A stretch of 64,000 nt of DNA from Tectiglobus sp965224045 (GCA_965224045.1 CBDCYD010000005.1:558001-622000), one strand, 5' to 3'. Counted from the stretch's first letter, positions 43,776-53,620 are shown. Translations and numbers: made by a program. The notes: generated by a model not told the origin, from the letters alone.

Positions 43776-44585
43776 CTACGTGAGCCGGTCCGCCATCACG
43801 GCAATCGTGCGCTGGTAGACCTTGGCGCGGTTCCAGTCCCTGAGCACGCCGTAATTGGCGGTCCCGGGCAACCATCCCTGGCCGCGCTTCCAGCCATGGG
43901 CCCGCAGGAAATTTGCGATCGAGGCTAACACGTCCGGCACGCTGCGGATCAGATCGCGACGTCCGTTTCCGTCATAGTCGACTGCGAATTTGAGATAGGA
44001 CGATGCCAGAAACTGCGCCTGGCCAATCTCACCGGCCCAACCGCCGCGCAACTGGGCGGGGCTCATGTCACCTCGCTGAATGATCTTGAGCGCACTCAGG
44101 AGTTCGTTGCGAAAAAACGCTGACCGGCGACAGTCGTATGCCAGCGTCGCAAGCGAGCGCACGACTGACATTTTGCCGCCGCCAGCACCGAAGTTGGTTT
44201 CCAGGCCCCAAATCGTCACGATGACTTCGCGCGGCACGCCATAGCGCTTCTCGATACCTCCGAGCAGCCGTGCGTGCCGCTTGAGCCGCGCCCGGGCCCG
44301 CTTCACCGTATAGGCCGAGGCACGCCGCTTGTAGAACGTCGCAAAGCTCTGTTTGAAGGATCGCTGCGAACGGTCGAGCCGGATCACGCGGCGGTTATAG
44401 GTAACCCCGCTGAAGGCCCTGTTGATGGTCCCCTGGCTGATCCCGCTTTTGCGCGCCACCGCTGCGAACTGCTTGAGCCAGCCCTGAAAACCGGCCCCCG
44501 TGTTGCTGCACTTTTGCGCCGATACCGCCTGCGCACCGAACGCACAGAAAACCGCGACAACACTAATACGTAGCAACACGCTCAT
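43776..44585 (-). CDS. Lytic murein transglycosylase (MltB-like, SLT_2)
   Basis: A 269-residue exported enzyme that cleaves peptidoglycan glycan strands to 1,6-anhydro products. A signal peptide ends AQAVSA. The catalytic Glu129 is in TIWGLETNFG; further family segments are SLATLAYDCRRSAFFRNELLSAL, GEIGQAQFLASSYLKFAVD and VLASIANFLRAHGW. The protein lacks the C-terminal peptidoglycan-binding domain that some relatives have. ATG 44585 follows GGAG. Confidence 0.92.
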   Translation of the reverse strand: MSVLLRISVVAVFCAFGAQAVSAQKCSNTGAGFQGWLKQFAAVARKSGISQGTINRAFSGVTYNRRVIRLDRSQRSFKQSFATFYKRRASAYTVKRARARLKRHARLLGGIEKRYGVPREVIVTIWGLETNFGAGGGKMSVVRSLATLAYDCRRSAFFRNELLSALKIIQRGDMSPAQLRGGWAGEIGQAQFLASSYLKFAVDYDGNGRRDLIRSVPDVLASIANFLRAHGWKRGQGWLPGTANYGVLRDWNRAKVYQRTIAVMADRLT

Positions 44586-44629
44586 ACCATCTCTCCGTCC
44601 GCCCCGGGCCCGACCCGGCGGCGCTTGGT

Positions 44630-45307
44630 TTACACAAGGATCTCTTCGAGCTCACGCAGCGATCCGATGACGTGATGCGGCGCCCCGCCATCGGCCGTCT
44701 TCGACTGATCGTGGATCGGCCGCTCACGGCGCACCTGGACGCTGAGCCAGCCGCGCGCATTGGGCGTAATGAAATCCTTCATCGCATTGTCGCCCACATA
44801 GACGAACTGCGCACCCGGGACGCCGAGCGCATCCTCAACCCGTTCGAAGGACCACGGATGCGGCTTGTGAAAGTCGCGTCCGCCCGCCTCGTGCGTAAAC
44901 ACGATTTCATCGAAATGTCCGCTGATCCCGAGGCCGTTGACCTTGGCCCGCTGCATTTCCGTCGTCCCGTCGGTAATCAGCGCGATCGGCCCGCTCGCCT
45001 TGAAATGTTCAAGCGCCCATTCGGCATCATCGAACAGCGCAATTTCAGGCGCATGCGTCCGATAAATCTCGCGCATTTCTGCAAACTCGGCGTCCGTATG
45101 GTCCGGGCGGTGTCTCTCAAACGCCATCTTGAACAGGGCACCGAGGTGACCATCGTCGAGCATTCGCGTCATATCCTCAGCCAACCCCTCGATGCCCCAC
45201 CGCTCCGATGCCCAGCGCCCGATCGCGCGAAAACCGGAGTAGGCGAATTCACGCTCGGCATAAAGCGTGTCGTCGAGATCGAATACCACCCGGTATTTTT
45301 TCTTCAT
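44630..45307 (-). CDS. HAD-superfamily phosphatase (subclass IA)
   Basis: A 225-residue HAD hydrolase. The nucleophile motif is VFDLDDTLY (Asp10 and acid/base Asp12), motif II in ALITDGT, motif III Lys in DFHKPHPW and motif IV in YVGDNAMKDF. A small helical cap sits after motif I. Relatives include pyrimidine 5'-nucleotidases and phosphoglycolate phosphatases; the substrate cannot be assigned. ATG 45307 follows GGGGGTGG. Confidence 0.9.
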   Translation of the reverse strand: MKKKYRVVFDLDDTLYAEREFAYSGFRAIGRWASERWGIEGLAEDMTRMLDDGHLGALFKMAFERHRPDHTDAEFAEMREIYRTHAPEIALFDDAEWALEHFKASGPIALITDGTTEMQRAKVNGLGISGHFDEIVFTHEAGGRDFHKPHPWSFERVEDALGVPGAQFVYVGDNAMKDFITPNARGWLSVQVRRERPIHDQSKTADGGAPHHVIGSLRELEEILV

Positions 45308-45528
45308 TGCACCACCCCCGACCGGGCTTGCCCCTTAGGCACAATGTTACCGGCGGAACAGCAACACATCGTCGTAACGTCCAGTTTGCAACCGGCGGCG
45401 GCCCGACCCGCCGCCCCGGGCAAACCTCGGTGATTGACTTTCCGTACGATTGCCATCATGTCTCCGCTCGCTGCATCGCATTGGCAGCACTGTCTCTCAA
45501 ACAGGTATCAGAAAGGGTTAGATCTGCA

Positions 45529-46467
45529 ATGTCCAACGCACCGACGATATTCATCGATGGTGAAGCTGGAACAACGGGGCTCGGAATTCGTCAACGTCTG
45601 AGCGCCGTCCCTGGCGTTCAGCTTCGCTCCATCGCAGACAAAGACCGCAAGGACCCTAACGCCAAGCGCGCCCTGATGGCCGACGTCGACATGGTCGTGC
45701 TTTGCCTGCCCGACGCGGCGGCCCGTGACGCCGTCGCACTTGCCGACGATCTCTCGGGCGATGCGCCGAAGATCGTCGACGCCTCGACCGCCCACCGCGT
45801 TGCCGATGGCTGGACATACGGCTTTCCCGAACTCGATGCCGCCCAGATGCAGGCCGTGCGCAATGCCAGCCGCGTTGCCAACCCGGGCTGCTACCCGACC
45901 GGTGCCATCGCGCTACTCAGACCGCTCGTCGACGCCGGCATCATCGCTCGCGACTACCCGGTCACGGTCAACGCCGTTTCGGGCTTCACCGGCGGCGGCA
46001 AGCCGATGATTCAGTCCTACGAGGACGGCACCGCACCGCCGTTCGAACTCTATGGATTGGGCCTCGAACACAAACATCTACCGGAACTGCAGAAGTATGC
46101 GGGCCTCACGCGACGCCCGATCTTCGTCCCGTCGGTCGGCAACTATCGCCAGGGGATGCTGGTCTCGATTCCGTTGCACCTGGACACCCTCGACGGCCGT
46201 CCGGCCGTAAGCGATCTGGAAGCGCTTCTCGCCAAACACTACGCCGGCTCCGAGTGGGTCAGCGTCATCGCCCGCACCGACGACGATGAAGGAGGCAGCG
46301 GCCGCCTCTCGCCGGAGGCGTTGAACGACACCAACAAGCTTGAATTACGCGTCTTCGGCAATGACACCCATCGCCAGGCTGTACTCGTTGCGCGTCTCGA
46401 TAATCTCGGCAAGGGAGCCTCGGGCGCCGCGGTACAGAACATCAAGCTGATGCTGGACATCGCATAG
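45529..46467 (+). CDS. argC: N-acetyl-gamma-glutamyl-phosphate reductase
   Basis: A 312-residue enzyme of arginine biosynthesis that reduces N-acetylglutamyl phosphate with NADPH to the semialdehyde. It is the shorter (type 2) form found in alphaproteobacteria. The NADP loop is DGEAGTTGLGIRQRL (residues 10-24), the catalytic Cys121 is in ANPGCYPTGA, and AVSGFTGGGKPMI and LEHKHLPELQKY are family marks. ATG 45529 is chosen by the family N-terminus. The pairing with nearby rplM-rpsI is a common arrangement in Hyphomicrobiales. Confidence 0.96.
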   Translation: MSNAPTIFIDGEAGTTGLGIRQRLSAVPGVQLRSIADKDRKDPNAKRALMADVDMVVLCLPDAAARDAVALADDLSGDAPKIVDASTAHRVADGWTYGFPELDAAQMQAVRNASRVANPGCYPTGAIALLRPLVDAGIIARDYPVTVNAVSGFTGGGKPMIQSYEDGTAPPFELYGLGLEHKHLPELQKYAGLTRRPIFVPSVGNYRQGMLVSIPLHLDTLDGRPAVSDLEALLAKHYAGSEWVSVIARTDDDEGGSGRLSPEALNDTNKLELRVFGNDTHRQAVLVARLDNLGKGASGAAVQNIKLMLDIA

Positions 46468-46473
46468 ATCAAG

Positions 46474-46489
46474 TCCGCCTCAGGCGGGA
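46474..46489. terminator. Short hairpin between convergent argC and heme A synthase genes
   Basis: TCCGCC-TCA-GGCGGGA can form a six-base-pair stem. There is no T run, so termination is only a possibility. Confidence 0.3.
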
Positions 46490-46506
46490 TCGCATCGCCG
46501 GCCCGC

Positions 46507-47580
46507 TCATCCCGAACGGGCCCGGTAAACGGCGTGCACATGCAGCACGCTCGCCGCAAACACGATCGCAGCGAGCGTCTGATGTGCAACGCCGAGACCG
46601 AGCGGAATAGCACCATCGACCGACACCAGCGTCCACACACCAAGCCCGGCCTGCGCCAGCATCAACCCTGCAAGCAACCATGCCGAGCGCTGCACGTGGT
46701 CGTTATCGATACCGGCCAGGCGCACGGCATGGACCAGCGCCAGACCGACCAGCACATACGCCATCATGCGATGATTGAACTGGACCGTGAGATGGTCTTC
46801 GAACAGGTTCATGTACCAGGGAGAGAGCGGGAACAGTCCGCTCGGAATGAACTCCCCGTCCATCAGCGGCCACGTCGTGTAGTCCAGTCCCGCCTTGGTC
46901 CCGGCAACAAACGCACCGAGCGCGACCTGCACGAAAACCAGGACCACGAGTGCCTGCGCGGTCAACCAGGTGCCACCCGGCAAAGCCTTGAAAAAGACCT
47001 CCCCGTCATTGGCCAGGTTGCGCCACAGCCAGACCAGTAGGCCGAGAATGAGAAAGGCCATGCAAAGATGCATCGCCAGACGGTACTGGCTGACATCGAC
47101 GCGATCCGTCAAACCGGACTGCACCATGTACCAGCCGACGAACCCTTGCAGTCCGCCCAACGCGAGAAGTCCGATCAACGGCCAGCCGTAGCCCCGCGGC
47201 ACCCGCCCGCTTGCCCACAGCCACACCAGCGGCAGCGCGAATGCAAGCCCGATCAGACGCCCGAGAAAACGGTGCCCCCATTCCCACCAGAAGATGGTCT
47301 TGAAGGCTTCGAGTGTCATTCCCTTGTTGACTTCGCGGTACTCGGGGATCTGCTTGTACTTGGCAAACGCCGCCTGCCAGTCGGCCTCGCCCAATGGCGG
47401 TATCGCGCCGATAATCGGCTGCCACTCCGTGATCGAAAGTCCCGAGTCGGTCAGCCGGGTCGCGCCGCCCACGGCCACCATTGCAACCACCATGACAGCG
47501 ACGATGGCAAGCCACAGGCGTACCACCCGCCTGCCGTCGCTTTCGCCCCGGCCCGAAGCACCCGCGACACCCAGCGCCAT
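46507..47580 (-). CDS. ctaA: Heme A synthase (COX15/CtaA)
   Basis: A 357-residue inner-membrane protein with eight membrane helices that oxidises the C8 methyl of heme O to make heme A for cytochrome aa3. Marks are GGATRLTDSGLSITEWQPI, EFKRIFWWEWGHRFLGRLIG-type segment (here KTIFWWEWGHRFLGRLIG), GGLQGFVGWYMVQSGL, NHRMMAYVL and AHQTLAA, which bring the heme-binding His residues. It is the alphaproteobacterial type without the redox Cys pair of Bacillus. Start at ATG 47580 fits the family N-terminus. Heme O synthase is not in the window. Confidence 0.96.
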   Translation of the reverse strand: MALGVAGASGRGESDGRRVVRLWLAIVAVMVVAMVAVGGATRLTDSGLSITEWQPIIGAIPPLGEADWQAAFAKYKQIPEYREVNKGMTLEAFKTIFWWEWGHRFLGRLIGLAFALPLVWLWASGRVPRGYGWPLIGLLALGGLQGFVGWYMVQSGLTDRVDVSQYRLAMHLCMAFLILGLLVWLWRNLANDGEVFFKALPGGTWLTAQALVVLVFVQVALGAFVAGTKAGLDYTTWPLMDGEFIPSGLFPLSPWYMNLFEDHLTVQFNHRMMAYVLVGLALVHAVRLAGIDNDHVQRSAWLLAGLMLAQAGLGVWTLVSVDGAIPLGLGVAHQTLAAIVFAASVLHVHAVYRARSG

Positions 47581-47719
47581 GGCTTTCCGCTCCCGTCACT
47601 GTCACCAAGAGAAGGGCCCGTTTGACCCGAAGGCCACGTAGCATCGTTGTAGCGAACCGCCCCGCGTTCGAACAATGCGCTCAGACGGCGCGCGTCATGA
47701 TGCCGGAACGGAGACACAT

Positions 47720-47923
47720 GTGACCATTCGCACCCGCAAATTGATCGGCGCGATCGTTCTCATCGTCTTCCTGACGGTCTACGCGCTGATCGCCATGATG
47801 GTTGCCATCGCCCTGCAGGTGAACTCGAGCGGCTTGGTCGAAGTCATCTACTACATTGTCGCTGGCCTCGCCTGGACCATTCCGGCCGGCGCCATCATCT
47901 GGTGGATGCAGCGGCCGGACTGA
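47720..47923 (+). CDS. DUF2842 membrane protein
   Basis: A 67-residue protein with two membrane helices (about 9-32 and 40-60), GTG start 47720 after GGAG. It matches the small alphaproteobacterial DUF2842 family in shape: basic start, LVEVIYYIVAGLAWTIPAGAIIWWM end. Its 3' end overlaps the 3' end of the polysaccharide deacetylase by 29 bases. Function unknown. Confidence 0.85.
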   Translation: MTIRTRKLIGAIVLIVFLTVYALIAMMVAIALQVNSSGLVEVIYYIVAGLAWTIPAGAIIWWMQRPD

Positions 47924-49016
47924 GCCGGCTCGCAATCAGACCGCGGCCGGCCTGAGCGAGCCGTGCAGGTGACATCCGATTTGCCAGGCTGAGCAGCGCG
48001 AACGGCAAGCCGCTCAGCAGCACGTTGAGATAACGAAGGTCCTGGAACTCGCCGTTGAGCGAGAGCCGCGGGATCGCGTGCAATTCGGGCACGCCGTTCG
48101 CGGGAACCACGCCTTTGGCCGTCGTCACACCGGTATCGAGACCAAGCTTGCACGCCAGATCGAACTCCCGCGGACCGGCACTTTCCCAATCCCCGTAAGG
48201 GTAGCTGAAATGCCGGCAGGCCACGCCGAGTTCTGCTTCGATGCGCGCAACGCTCTCCTGCATCTGCCGGCGAGCCTCAGCGCGTGAATACTTGGCCAGG
48301 GAAACATGTGCAGCGGTATGCGCACCGACCGTCACCAGAGGGTGGGCGGCGAAGCGGCGCAATTCGTCCCAATCCATGACCAGGTCCCGGCATGCAGCGT
48401 GCGGATCGACGCCCGCCTGTGCCGCGAGACCATCGACGACGTCGTGGACCTGGCAGTCCGACAGTGGCCGCAATTGCCAGTAGACGGCCTCAAACGCCTT
48501 CGCCTTTTCCTGCTCCGTCCGACAGTCGAGCCGCTGCGGCTTCCCATTGATCGCAAACGCGATCTCATCCACGCGCCGGATAGCCTCTTCCAATGTCAAC
48601 CACCACAGCCTGCCTCGGCCATCCGCAAAATCGGACGCCGCATAGACCGTAAGCGGGATCTGGTATTTTTCGAGCACCGGCAGCGCAAAATCGCGGTTGT
48701 CCCGATAGCCGTCATCAAACGTGAACGTCACGAACGGGCGGTCCGTCGGCTGCCCATCGCAAAGCCTGCCATGCACATCATCGAGCGACAACGGCTCGAA
48801 CCCTTGCTCCAGCACGTGCCGCACGACAGCGTCGAGAAACTCGGGCGTGATCTCCAGAATGCGGTTTGGCGCGAATTCCGCAGCGCGTGCCGGGCGCACA
48901 TGGTGCAACATGAAGACGATGCCGGCACCGCGCGTAACCGGCGCACAAAGCTCGGCCATCTTGGTGTGGTGGAGAGCGTCCAGAACAACTTTCACGAGTT
49001 TTCTGGTGTGCGCCAT
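47895..49016 (-). CDS. Polysaccharide deacetylase (NodB-like)
   Basis: A 373-residue carbohydrate esterase 4-like enzyme. NodB motif 1 is TFTFDDGYRDN with catalytic Asp101/metal Asp102, motif 2 VGAHTAAH supplies metal His residues, and SYPYGDW is motif 3. There is no signal peptide, so it may act in the cytoplasm or on lipid-linked sugar. Its position directly downstream of the Wzz-like gene on the same strand puts it in the EPS locus, where such enzymes deacetylate the repeat unit or the polymer. Confidence 0.88.
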   Translation of the reverse strand: MAHTRKLVKVVLDALHHTKMAELCAPVTRGAGIVFMLHHVRPARAAEFAPNRILEITPEFLDAVVRHVLEQGFEPLSLDDVHGRLCDGQPTDRPFVTFTFDDGYRDNRDFALPVLEKYQIPLTVYAASDFADGRGRLWWLTLEEAIRRVDEIAFAINGKPQRLDCRTEQEKAKAFEAVYWQLRPLSDCQVHDVVDGLAAQAGVDPHAACRDLVMDWDELRRFAAHPLVTVGAHTAAHVSLAKYSRAEARRQMQESVARIEAELGVACRHFSYPYGDWESAGPREFDLACKLGLDTGVTTAKGVVPANGVPELHAIPRLSLNGEFQDLRYLNVLLSGLPFALLSLANRMSPARLAQAGRGLIASRLSPAAASTR

Positions 49017-49185
49017 GACGGACCCTGCGAATTTACTCTCCCGGCGGAACTCACCGGAGGAAACGCAAGTCGTAGGCCGCCTCGGTTAATTTTGCCCCAA
49101 GCAGCTGCGTGCGCATTGCCTTATGGTTAATCCATGCTCCGGAATTGCCCGGCAATATCTCTCACCCCTGCCGCCGCCGCTCGCC

Positions 49186-51402
49186 TCAGGCGATTTCCAA
49201 CCGCGACCGGTCATCACCGTAGTGCGGTGAAAGCAGATCCCGATTGCCGACGCGCAGACACCGGACGAGTTTGATATCGGCGACTTCAAACCCGAGGAAT
49301 GCATTGCCGTCGTCCTCGACGAGAGCGTGACGCTGGCGCGGATCGCGGACGGTAACGCCGGTATCGAAACGTCCCTGAATTGCCTCGAACAATGCCTGAG
49401 CGGCACCATATCGACCGATCACCAGGACCTGGTCATACGCCTCATCCAAGGCATCGAGTACGGCATTGAGCCCGTCTGCATCGAGTTCCTGATCCTCGAA
49501 TTCCAGATCACGGCCGGCGCCGGTGTAGTGAACACGGCTCTTCGGGATCGCATCTATGATCTCGTCAAAAGCCGCCTTGCCCGACAGCAAACCGAGAATG
49601 CCTGGCCCTCCTTCGGAAGGCATATCAAGGTCGCCCGCGAACGTCTCACCATCGACGTTCCAGTCCACCACGATCACCTGTTTTCCCGCCCGGCTGAGCT
49701 GGCGCGCGATCGCCAGCCCCTCGGGCGCCGGATCGACGGACTGATGGTCACCGACGATGATCGAACGATAGCCGGCCATGCCGTCGCCATTGTCCAGGAG
49801 ATGGCGGGCAACGTCCGCCGGACGCATCAGGTCAGGCTCGCCATCCTCATGGCCTCGATAACCGGGCTCGAGTTCCGGTGCCGCATGTCGTCTTGCCCGA
49901 TCACCCGGGCTGAAACCCGTCATGCGGACCGCATCGCCGACATCGGCCTCGTCTTCATCATATGCAGGTGCGTAGGCCGGCTTCGCAGCGCGCGAAGTGC
50001 GGTCGCGTCCGGCCATGATGATCTCTTTGGCGGTGACGAATGCGAGCCCCAGAATGAGCGAGGCCACCATTGCCAAGAGCGTGTAGGGAACCTTTTTCGG
50101 AAACACCGGTTCGCTGGATGGCCGCCCGAGCGATACGATCTGTGCCTCGATCGGCACGGTCTTCGTGACCACCAGTGTCTTGTTGTCCTCCAACTGGCGC
50201 TGCAACCGCTCGAGTTCGGAACGTTTCGACTGCGCACTGCTTTCAAGCGACTTCAGGCGCGCTTCGTTTTCGGACGTATCGACCACCTTGGATTTGAGTG
50301 CGTTGATTTCGCGACGAATGTCCTGCACGCGAAAATCGGCGATCCGGAATTCCTTTTCGAACCCGCGCACGATCGTTGCGACTTCGCGTCGAATTGAGCT
50401 GCGAACGCGCTGCAGATCCGAATTGAGCTGTTTCATGCGCGGATGCGCCGGCAGCAGCGACGCGCGCGCCTCGGCGACCTGACGCTCGACCCGGACGCGC
50501 TGCTCGATCAGCCGCTGGATCACCGGCGAGCTTTGGACCTCGGGAAGAACCTCGACATGGCCGGACCTGCCCACTTCCTTGGCCGTTTTCCACTTCGATT
50601 CGGCCGCCGATCGCGCAGTTTCCATCTTTATCAGCTCGTCGTTAAGCGCCGCCATCCGCCGTGCATGCACCGGCGTCGACTGTGCACCGGCCCGGAACTG
50701 GTCGGTCTCGGCACGAAACCGCTCGACCTCCGCTTCCGCAGTCAGCAGCTCCTTCTTGAGCTGCTCGATCTTCGGCATCAGCGCCTTGACGACTTCCTGC
50801 GTCTCGTTCACCGGCACATCGACCAGCCCTTGGCGATAGGATTCTGCAAGTGTGTTGACGAAGTCGGCCGCCAGCTTCGGATCGCTGGAAGAAAACCGGA
50901 TCGCGATAAAGCGGCTCTCGCGGGCGGCCGCAACCAGCAAGCGGTCGCGAATGACTTTCACCACCTGCTCATCGCTCGCCTTCACTTGATTGGTACTGCC
51001 GAGACCGACCATCGCGAGAAGGCCGTCGAGCATGCCGCCTCCTTGCGCGCCGCCATACTCGGCACGCTGCGCGAGGCGCAGCTCTCTTGCCACTTTCAGC
51101 AGCAGATCCGGCGCCCTTAACGCATTGACGTGCGTGTTGATCGCCTCACGGTCTAGCCGCTGCGTCAGGCCATCCGGCGCAGCCTTGCCGTCCCTTGCCT
51201 CGGGAAACGGATTGGTCGACTTGGCGGAGATCGCAAGTTGCGCCTCCGACATGAAGCGCGGCGTGAGCAGCGACAGCACGCCGAATGTTGCAACGCCAAC
51301 GAACAGCGTCAGCATCAGCAGCGACTTGAGGCTGCGGCGCAGCCCCAGACCGAGGGACACGATATCGATGTCGTTGTGTTGCGGTTGATTGGGCGTCGCC
51401 AT
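49186..51402 (-). CDS. Wzz/GumC-type exopolysaccharide chain-length protein with degenerate kinase domain
   Basis: A 738-residue inner-membrane protein. A first helix is at about 25-47 (SLLMLTLFVGVATFGVLSLL), a Wzz domain follows, then a long coiled coil (about 205-430), then a second helix near 445-465 (PYTLLAMVASLILGLAFV). The C-terminal 220 residues have the shape of a BY-kinase (SIIVGDHQSVDPAPEGLAIARQL, then VIVVDWNVDGE) but no Walker A glycine-lysine and no tyrosine cluster at the end. It should thus control chain length and assembly by its coiled coil and not by phosphorylation. It is divergent from the Wza-like gene across 237 bases. Confidence 0.85.
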   Translation of the reverse strand: MATPNQPQHNDIDIVSLGLGLRRSLKSLLMLTLFVGVATFGVLSLLTPRFMSEAQLAISAKSTNPFPEARDGKAAPDGLTQRLDREAINTHVNALRAPDLLLKVARELRLAQRAEYGGAQGGGMLDGLLAMVGLGSTNQVKASDEQVVKVIRDRLLVAAARESRFIAIRFSSSDPKLAADFVNTLAESYRQGLVDVPVNETQEVVKALMPKIEQLKKELLTAEAEVERFRAETDQFRAGAQSTPVHARRMAALNDELIKMETARSAAESKWKTAKEVGRSGHVEVLPEVQSSPVIQRLIEQRVRVERQVAEARASLLPAHPRMKQLNSDLQRVRSSIRREVATIVRGFEKEFRIADFRVQDIRREINALKSKVVDTSENEARLKSLESSAQSKRSELERLQRQLEDNKTLVVTKTVPIEAQIVSLGRPSSEPVFPKKVPYTLLAMVASLILGLAFVTAKEIIMAGRDRTSRAAKPAYAPAYDEDEADVGDAVRMTGFSPGDRARRHAAPELEPGYRGHEDGEPDLMRPADVARHLLDNGDGMAGYRSIIVGDHQSVDPAPEGLAIARQLSRAGKQVIVVDWNVDGETFAGDLDMPSEGGPGILGLLSGKAAFDEIIDAIPKSRVHYTGAGRDLEFEDQELDADGLNAVLDALDEAYDQVLVIGRYGAAQALFEAIQGRFDTGVTVRDPRQRHALVEDDGNAFLGFEVADIKLVRCLRVGNRDLLSPHYGDDRSRLEIA

Positions 51403-51639
51403 GTCTACGCACTCGTCTGCCGGGTTTATCAGCGTTTCAATTTAGAACACGTTGGGTTTCCAAGGCCTTAACCCCGGTTTGCCCGAAACGTTTCGGATCC
51501 GGCCGCAATTGCGGCCCGCACCGGCCGGTCCCGCCTGGTAGGTCGCAAACCTTGTGCCAGCCGGGCACGAATGGTCAGCATTTCTTAACCTGTCCTCTGC
51601 TAACCATGGACGCCAATTCCTAGTTCCACGGAGCCGGAC

Positions 51640-52302
51640 ATGCGTTCCAACACCATTGCTGCAGTGTTTTTGCTCGTGGTGCTTTTGGGCGGCTGCGCCC
51701 ACCTCGACGACGAGACGACAGCGCCCATTTTGGCCTGGAACGATCCCGTGGTCGGCCATGCCGAGCGCCCGCCGGCCGATGCATGGGCGCCGAGCGTCCA
51801 CCCTGCATCCTATGACGAGCCTGCAGACCTCAAGCCCCGCTCGAGCCCTTACACCCTCGATACCGGCGACCGGCTGCGCGTCTTCGTCTACGGCGAACCC
51901 AACCTCTCGCGCCTCTATACGGTCGATAGCGAAGGCCGCATCGCGGTACCGCTGATCGGCAACGTCCGTGCGCGCGGCCGCACCACCGCCGGTCTCGCCG
52001 GCGCCATCAAGGCCCGGTTGGGAGCGCGCTACGTGCGTGACCCACAGGTCACCGTCGACATTAACCAACACCGCCCGTTCTACATCCTCGGCGAAGTTCG
52101 AAATGCCGGCCAATACGCCTTTGCCGGCGGCATTACCGTCGAGGCCGCAGTCGCAATCGCCGGCGGCTACACCGAGCGCGCCAATGAAACCAAGATGCGC
52201 ATCACGCGCCGCGTTAACGGAAATTCAGAGGTCATCGAGGTAACACCGGAGTTTCACGTCCGTCCCGGTGATACCATCTACATCACCGAACGCTTCTTCT
52301 GA
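51640..52302 (+). CDS. Polysaccharide export lipoprotein (Wza/OPX family)
   Basis: A 220-residue outer-membrane polysaccharide export protein. The lipobox is LLGGC with Cys19. The Poly_export domain (about 70-145) has YTLDTGDRLRVFVYGEP and the later SLBB region begins RPFYILGEVRNAGQYAFAGGITVEAAVAIAGGYTERA. This is a short family member without the extra domains of E. coli Wza. It starts an operon with the GT4, the sugar-phosphate transferase and the ligase/polymerase. ATG 51640 fits the signal peptide. Confidence 0.93.
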   Translation: MRSNTIAAVFLLVVLLGGCAHLDDETTAPILAWNDPVVGHAERPPADAWAPSVHPASYDEPADLKPRSSPYTLDTGDRLRVFVYGEPNLSRLYTVDSEGRIAVPLIGNVRARGRTTAGLAGAIKARLGARYVRDPQVTVDINQHRPFYILGEVRNAGQYAFAGGITVEAAVAIAGGYTERANETKMRITRRVNGNSEVIEVTPEFHVRPGDTIYITERFF

Positions 52303-52349
52303 GGACGGGCGCCGCAATTCCGCGTGGTGGACCGAGAGGCGGCCCAGCA

Positions 52350-53519
52350 ATGACATGCTTGCGCATCCTGCATTGCCTTCGCGCTCCGGTCGGGGGGTTG
52401 TTTCGTCATGTCCGCGACCTGGTCGAAGAGCAGGCGGCTGCCGGCCATGACGTCGGTGTGGTCTGCGATGCCAATTCCCACGATCGCTTGACCGCCCCCC
52501 GCCTCGATGCGCTTGCAAGTCATCTCACCCTCGGCTTGCATCTCGTGCCCATGGCACGCCAGATCGGCCCGCGCGACTATACCGCCTACCGCGCCGTTCA
52601 TGCGCTCGCGCGAGGCCATGCAGCTGATATCCTGCACGGCCACGGTGCCAAGGGAGGTGCCTATGCGCGCCTCGCCGCCCACCGCCTCAAGCAGGCGGGC
52701 AGCGCCATCAGCGGCATCTACACACCGCATGGCGGCAGCCTGCACTACGCACCGCACAGCCCGCAGGGCCAGCTCTTCAAGTATCTCGAACGCATCCTGT
52801 GCAAGCGCTCAGATGCGATCATATTCGAAAGCCGGTTTTCCGAACGCCGGTTTACAGCACGCATCGGCCGGCCCGCATGCCTTTCGAGCGTGATCCCCAA
52901 CGGCTTGTCGCAAGCAGATTTCGCCCGCCATAAGCCCGATCCAGAGGCAGCCGAGGTGCTTTACGTCGGCGAAATGCGCGACCTCAAAGGTGTCGATCTT
53001 CTGATCGACGCGCTCTCCCGCCTGCCGGCCGTCCGCAACGTCCGCGCCGTATTGGTTGGTGACGGCCCTGACCGCCGCAAGTACACCGACATGGTGGCCG
53101 CCCGCGGCCTCGCTGATCGTGTCAAACTGCCGGGATCGATGCCGGCCCGCGATGCCTTCGCCCTCGGCCGCCTGATCGTCGTCCCGTCGCGTGCCGAGAG
53201 TTTTCCCTACATCGTGCTCGAGGCTGCCGCCGCGCAAATTCCACTCATCGCAGCGAACGTCGGCGGCATACCCGAGATCGTCGCCGGGACCGATGCGACC
53301 CTCCTTCAGCCCGGTGACTCTGAGGCGCTGGCGTGCGCAATCATGGATCACCTCGACAACCCCGGGCGAAGCGCGGCCTTGGCTGCAAACCTGCGCCGGT
53401 CGGTCCGCCAACGCTTTACCGTCCGACGCATGGCCGATGACATACTGGCGCTTTATTCACGCACCCGCGCAACTCGATCGGATGACCTCTCCGCCGCGCT
53501 CGCGGTTAACCATGGATAG
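52350..53519 (+). CDS. Glycosyltransferase family 4
   Basis: A 389-residue GT-B glycosyltransferase. The N-terminal part has GGLFRHVRDLVEEQAAAGHDV, and the C-terminal donor-binding domain has VLYVGEMRDLKGVDLLIDAL and the E-x7-E motif in VPSRAESFPYIVLEAAAAQ followed by ANVGGIPEIV. Its place in the EPS locus means it should add a sugar to the lipid-linked intermediate. Donor and acceptor unknown. Confidence 0.92.
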   Translation: MTCLRILHCLRAPVGGLFRHVRDLVEEQAAAGHDVGVVCDANSHDRLTAPRLDALASHLTLGLHLVPMARQIGPRDYTAYRAVHALARGHAADILHGHGAKGGAYARLAAHRLKQAGSAISGIYTPHGGSLHYAPHSPQGQLFKYLERILCKRSDAIIFESRFSERRFTARIGRPACLSSVIPNGLSQADFARHKPDPEAAEVLYVGEMRDLKGVDLLIDALSRLPAVRNVRAVLVGDGPDRRKYTDMVAARGLADRVKLPGSMPARDAFALGRLIVVPSRAESFPYIVLEAAAAQIPLIAANVGGIPEIVAGTDATLLQPGDSEALACAIMDHLDNPGRSAALAANLRRSVRQRFTVRRMADDILALYSRTRATRSDDLSAALAVNHG

Positions 53520-53620
53520 GTAGATCACCTGCCCGCGCGCGGCCGCCACCGGCTGCTGGCACGAGACCTGCTTGATGCCCTTCAACCCGCCATCGATCTG
53601 GCAAAACTGGGTTGAAGACA

